From positions 1 through 6,951 of the forward strand of contig CAKTOT010000108.1 of assembly GCA_934590135.1 (NCBI GenBank): a stretch of 6,951 bases of DNA. Reading direction: 5' to 3'. The notes under the pieces are model-generated. The model was not told the DNA's origin. It did not search any database and saw only the letters and a program-made list of their open reading frames with translations. Position numbers and translations under genes: made by a program. The DNA comes from an uncultured Muribaculaceae bacterium. GTDB taxonomy: Bacteria; Bacteroidota; Bacteroidia; Bacteroidales; Muribaculaceae. Below are positions 5,165-6,951 of this stretch, piece by piece (position 1 is the stretch's first letter; every line of letters begins with the position of its first letter).

Positions 5165-6103
5165 ATGCAATACCAACTAATCATAGACTATACGATTGGC
5201 CAGTACGGATACTCTATGCAGTACATCCGTTCGGTACTCGAGCGTTATCGCGGACAGCATGTCGATGTGAAAATATCATCGCTCGGCGGCGATGTCGCGC
5301 ACGCGCTCGACATCCGGCAGCAGTTTATCGACCATGGAGACGTGACAGTGTACTACACCGGGTTCTCGGCATCGGCTGCAACGATTATCGCCACAGGCGC
5401 AAAGAAGATTGTGATGAGCAAATATGCACTGATACTCGTGCATAAATGCTCTTTATTCGTGGACGCCTGGGGACGATACAACGCAGATGAGATGGCCGAC
5501 CTGATGCAACGGCTGACCACGGCGAAGCAAGATGCGGAGAAGACTGATGTAATACTCGCCAACATATATGCCAAGAGGTGTGGCAAGCCTGTGTCCGACA
5601 TCCTGGCCATACTCAAAGAGGGGAAATGGCTCAATGCCGATGACGCCATCGCTCTCGGCCTTATTGACGAAGTCTCCGAAGTCACAGACGAGACACTGTC
5701 AACGGCAGAAACATTGGGTAACCGCGTCACAGCTCTCGGTCTTCCTCCGATTATTAACCAACAAGTAATGACTAAGAAAGTGGAAAAGTTCGATTTTTCG
5801 CACATCGCGAACATTCTCGGCATGGAGACTATTGTCGCCGACCACGACGGCGATGTCACCTTGCGTGCCGAAGATTTCGCTCGGCTTGAAGCTCACGTCC
5901 GCGATGCGGCTAAGACTGAGACCGCAGTCTCCGATAAGGATACTGTTATTGCCGAACGAGACAAGACTATTGCGGAGCTTACCGCTCAGGTATCAGCTCT
6001 TCAAAACGCGCCCGGTGATGACACCGCAGACGTTGACGGCGTCAACGACACGGCTGCACCAAGCGCAATCAATATGTATAACGACATAAAAAATCTGCTG
6101 TAA
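5165..6103 (+). CDS. ClpP-like prohead protease fused to a scaffold-like C-terminal region
   Basis: This 312-aa protein is expected to cleave head proteins inside the prohead. Residues 1-170 are a ClpP/S14-type fold: the substrate-binding SLGGD at 39-43, the nucleophile Ser70 in GFSASAAT, and His93 in ILVHK. The end of the fold is WLNADDAIALGLIDE (155-169), a match to the family's closing motif. I cannot place the third catalytic acid with confidence. Residues 180-312 are not protease: after a linker, about 232-281 form a heptad-like, charged coiled coil, then an acidic Asp-rich linker and a terminal helix AINMYNDIKNLL. This arrangement matches fused protease-scaffold proteins of HK97-fold phages. 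An internal ATG at residue 202 may make scaffold alone. The stop overlaps the capsid start by one base (TAATG), so the two are coupled. Confidence 0.85.
   Translation: MQYQLIIDYTIGQYGYSMQYIRSVLERYRGQHVDVKISSLGGDVAHALDIRQQFIDHGDVTVYYTGFSASAATIIATGAKKIVMSKYALILVHKCSLFVDAWGRYNADEMADLMQRLTTAKQDAEKTDVILANIYAKRCGKPVSDILAILKEGKWLNADDAIALGLIDEVSEVTDETLSTAETLGNRVTALGLPPIINQQVMTKKVEKFDFSHIANILGMETIVADHDGDVTLRAEDFARLEAHVRDAAKTETAVSDKDTVIAERDKTIAELTAQVSALQNAPGDDTADVDGVNDTAAPSAINMYNDIKNLL
5768..6103 (+). CDS. Possible nested scaffold protein (internal start in the protease gene)
   Basis: An in-frame ATG at 5768 begins MTKKVEKFDFSHIANILGM, exactly at the boundary between the protease domain with its linker and the scaffold-like part. 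Its 111-aa product would hold the coiled coil, acidic linker and terminal helix. Phage lambda makes scaffold Nu3 from an internal start in the protease gene C in the same way. Upstream bases (ATTATTAACCAACAAGTA) are AT-rich, as at Bacteroidetes starts, but show no clear ribosome site. Use of this start is inferred. Confidence 0.35.
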   Translation: MTKKVEKFDFSHIANILGMETIVADHDGDVTLRAEDFARLEAHVRDAAKTETAVSDKDTVIAERDKTIAELTAQVSALQNAPGDDTADVDGVNDTAAPSAINMYNDIKNLL

Positions 6104-6951
6104 TGGCTAACGTAACTATCACACCTGAGGCGCTTGCCAAATCGGCAGCCCTTTATCGCAAAGAGTTGCTGCAGATGCCGGTGCTTGCACTCGGCCCGGC
6201 GCTCAATTACTTCACCCTCCGCACAGGCATCCGCTATTCGGAAACCGTCGGCCAACTTGCCGGCGCTATTGAGATGGGGCCCTATTCGGAAAGTCGCGTA
6301 GACTCCACCGGCGTATCCATAGCGGGTCGCACGTTGCGCACCTACTTCGGTTCGGTTATCAAGGAGTTCTCGCCCAACTCAGTGGCTCAATCTATCTACG
6401 GATCGTCCATCACCTCCGGCGAGGGTCTCAAGGACACCGACATTGTTCGTCAGGTACTTGCATTCCTGTCTGCCAAAATAGGCCAGGGCTTCGCCCAGCA
6501 CCTTTTTGACGCCGTGCGAAATGATTCCGGCACCAAGACCGTTGACCTATTCGATGGTATCGACACAATCACCGGGAAAGAGATTACCGCCGGCAATATC
6601 GCCGTAGCCAAGGGCAACCTCTATGAGTTCAGCGAGGCTATCACATCCGACAATGCCGTTGATTCTATCGTGGCATTCTGCCGCGCAGCCTCGGATGAAC
6701 TGCTCGACTACGAAGACGGAGCCGACAGCCAAGGCGGTCAGCTCAATCTGTTCGTACCCCGTTCGCTGGTATACGCTTACCGCGATGACTACAAGACTAC
6801 CACCGGCCAATCTCCTATATACGACAAGTTCAACCAGACTGTCGTCGAGGGCTTCCCGAACATTACGCTCGTGCCTATGGCCGGCAAGGCAAAGTCGGAC
6901 TACATCCAGCTGTCGTCCAAAGCCAATATGCTCATCGGCACAGACCAGATG
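6103..6951 (+). CDS. Major capsid protein, probably HK97-like fold, 3' partial
   Basis: The frame starts at ATG 6103, which overlaps the protease stop (TAATG), and stays open for 283 codons to the window edge. The protein would form the icosahedral shell. Evidence is mainly position, directly after a prohead protease-scaffold gene, plus composition and layout: a helical N-terminus (ITPEALAKSAALYRKELL), a strand-rich region with GPYSESRVDSTG around residues 59-70, the helix DIVRQVLAFLSAKIGQGFAQ (about 113-132), a later helix AVDSIVAFCRAASDELLDY, and QLNLFVPRSLVYAYRDDYK, which recalls capsid-family P-domain strands. Codon usage is GC-rich and Cys-poor, as for highly expressed head proteins. The N-terminus shows no long removable delta domain, consistent with scaffold being supplied by the upstream gene. 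The family assignment cannot be proven without the C-terminus. Confidence 0.75.
   Translation, partial: MANVTITPEALAKSAALYRKELLQMPVLALGPALNYFTLRTGIRYSETVGQLAGAIEMGPYSESRVDSTGVSIAGRTLRTYFGSVIKEFSPNSVAQSIYGSSITSGEGLKDTDIVRQVLAFLSAKIGQGFAQHLFDAVRNDSGTKTVDLFDGIDTITGKEITAGNIAVAKGNLYEFSEAITSDNAVDSIVAFCRAASDELLDYEDGADSQGGQLNLFVPRSLVYAYRDDYKTTTGQSPIYDKFNQTVVEGFPNITLVPMAGKAKSDYIQLSSKANMLIGTDQM

Noticed and set aside
5353..5859. Minus-strand open frame of 168 codons
   Set aside because: It lies wholly antisense to the protease gene, which has clear motifs, and its Ser/Ala-rich product has none.

Overview
The window looks like part of a temperate or lytic tailed phage (or prophage) of a Bacteroidetes host, probably a gut Bacteroidales species. 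Three things point there. Three -7 elements of the Bacteroidetes type (TAnnTTTG) lie in non-coding gaps. Translation starts have AT-rich leaders without a clear Shine-Dalgarno sequence. The coding content is phage replication plus capsid genes. No integrase, tRNA, insertion sequence or CRISPR array is visible, so integration cannot be judged.

Left part (1-3490, all + strand): the 3' portion of a large replication primase-helicase (TOPRIM then P-loop ATPase) whose N-terminus lies outside the window. It is followed, with 8-base overlaps, by a DUF4417-family protein and a 165-aa protein whose C-terminal half resembles phage BECR-fold (barnase/EndoU/colicin/RelE-like) nuclease domains. These two small genes are clearly more AT-rich than their neighbours and look like an inserted cargo pair.

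Centre (3491-4130): a 640-base region without a conventional gene but dense in signals. It holds a minus-strand Bacteroidetes-type promoter feeding a structured transcript of about 135 nt, which carries a 17-codon mini-ORF and ends at a GC-rich hairpin. It also holds a plus-strand intrinsic terminator and a cluster of eleven copies of TTCTACA/TGTAGAA. The forward copies are spaced close to whole helical turns and three reverse copies form a perfect 9-bp tandem repeat. This cluster could be a phage origin or a multi-site operator, and it ends just before a promoter for the right-hand genes.

Right part (4131-6951, + strand): two unrecognised phage proteins (159 and 140 aa), a second promoter, then the head module: a ClpP-like prohead protease fused to a scaffold-like coiled coil (with a possible nested scaffold start), and the major capsid protein, which runs off the window end. 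The protease matures the prohead, the scaffold guides assembly and the capsid protein forms the shell. Portal and terminase genes are not in the window.
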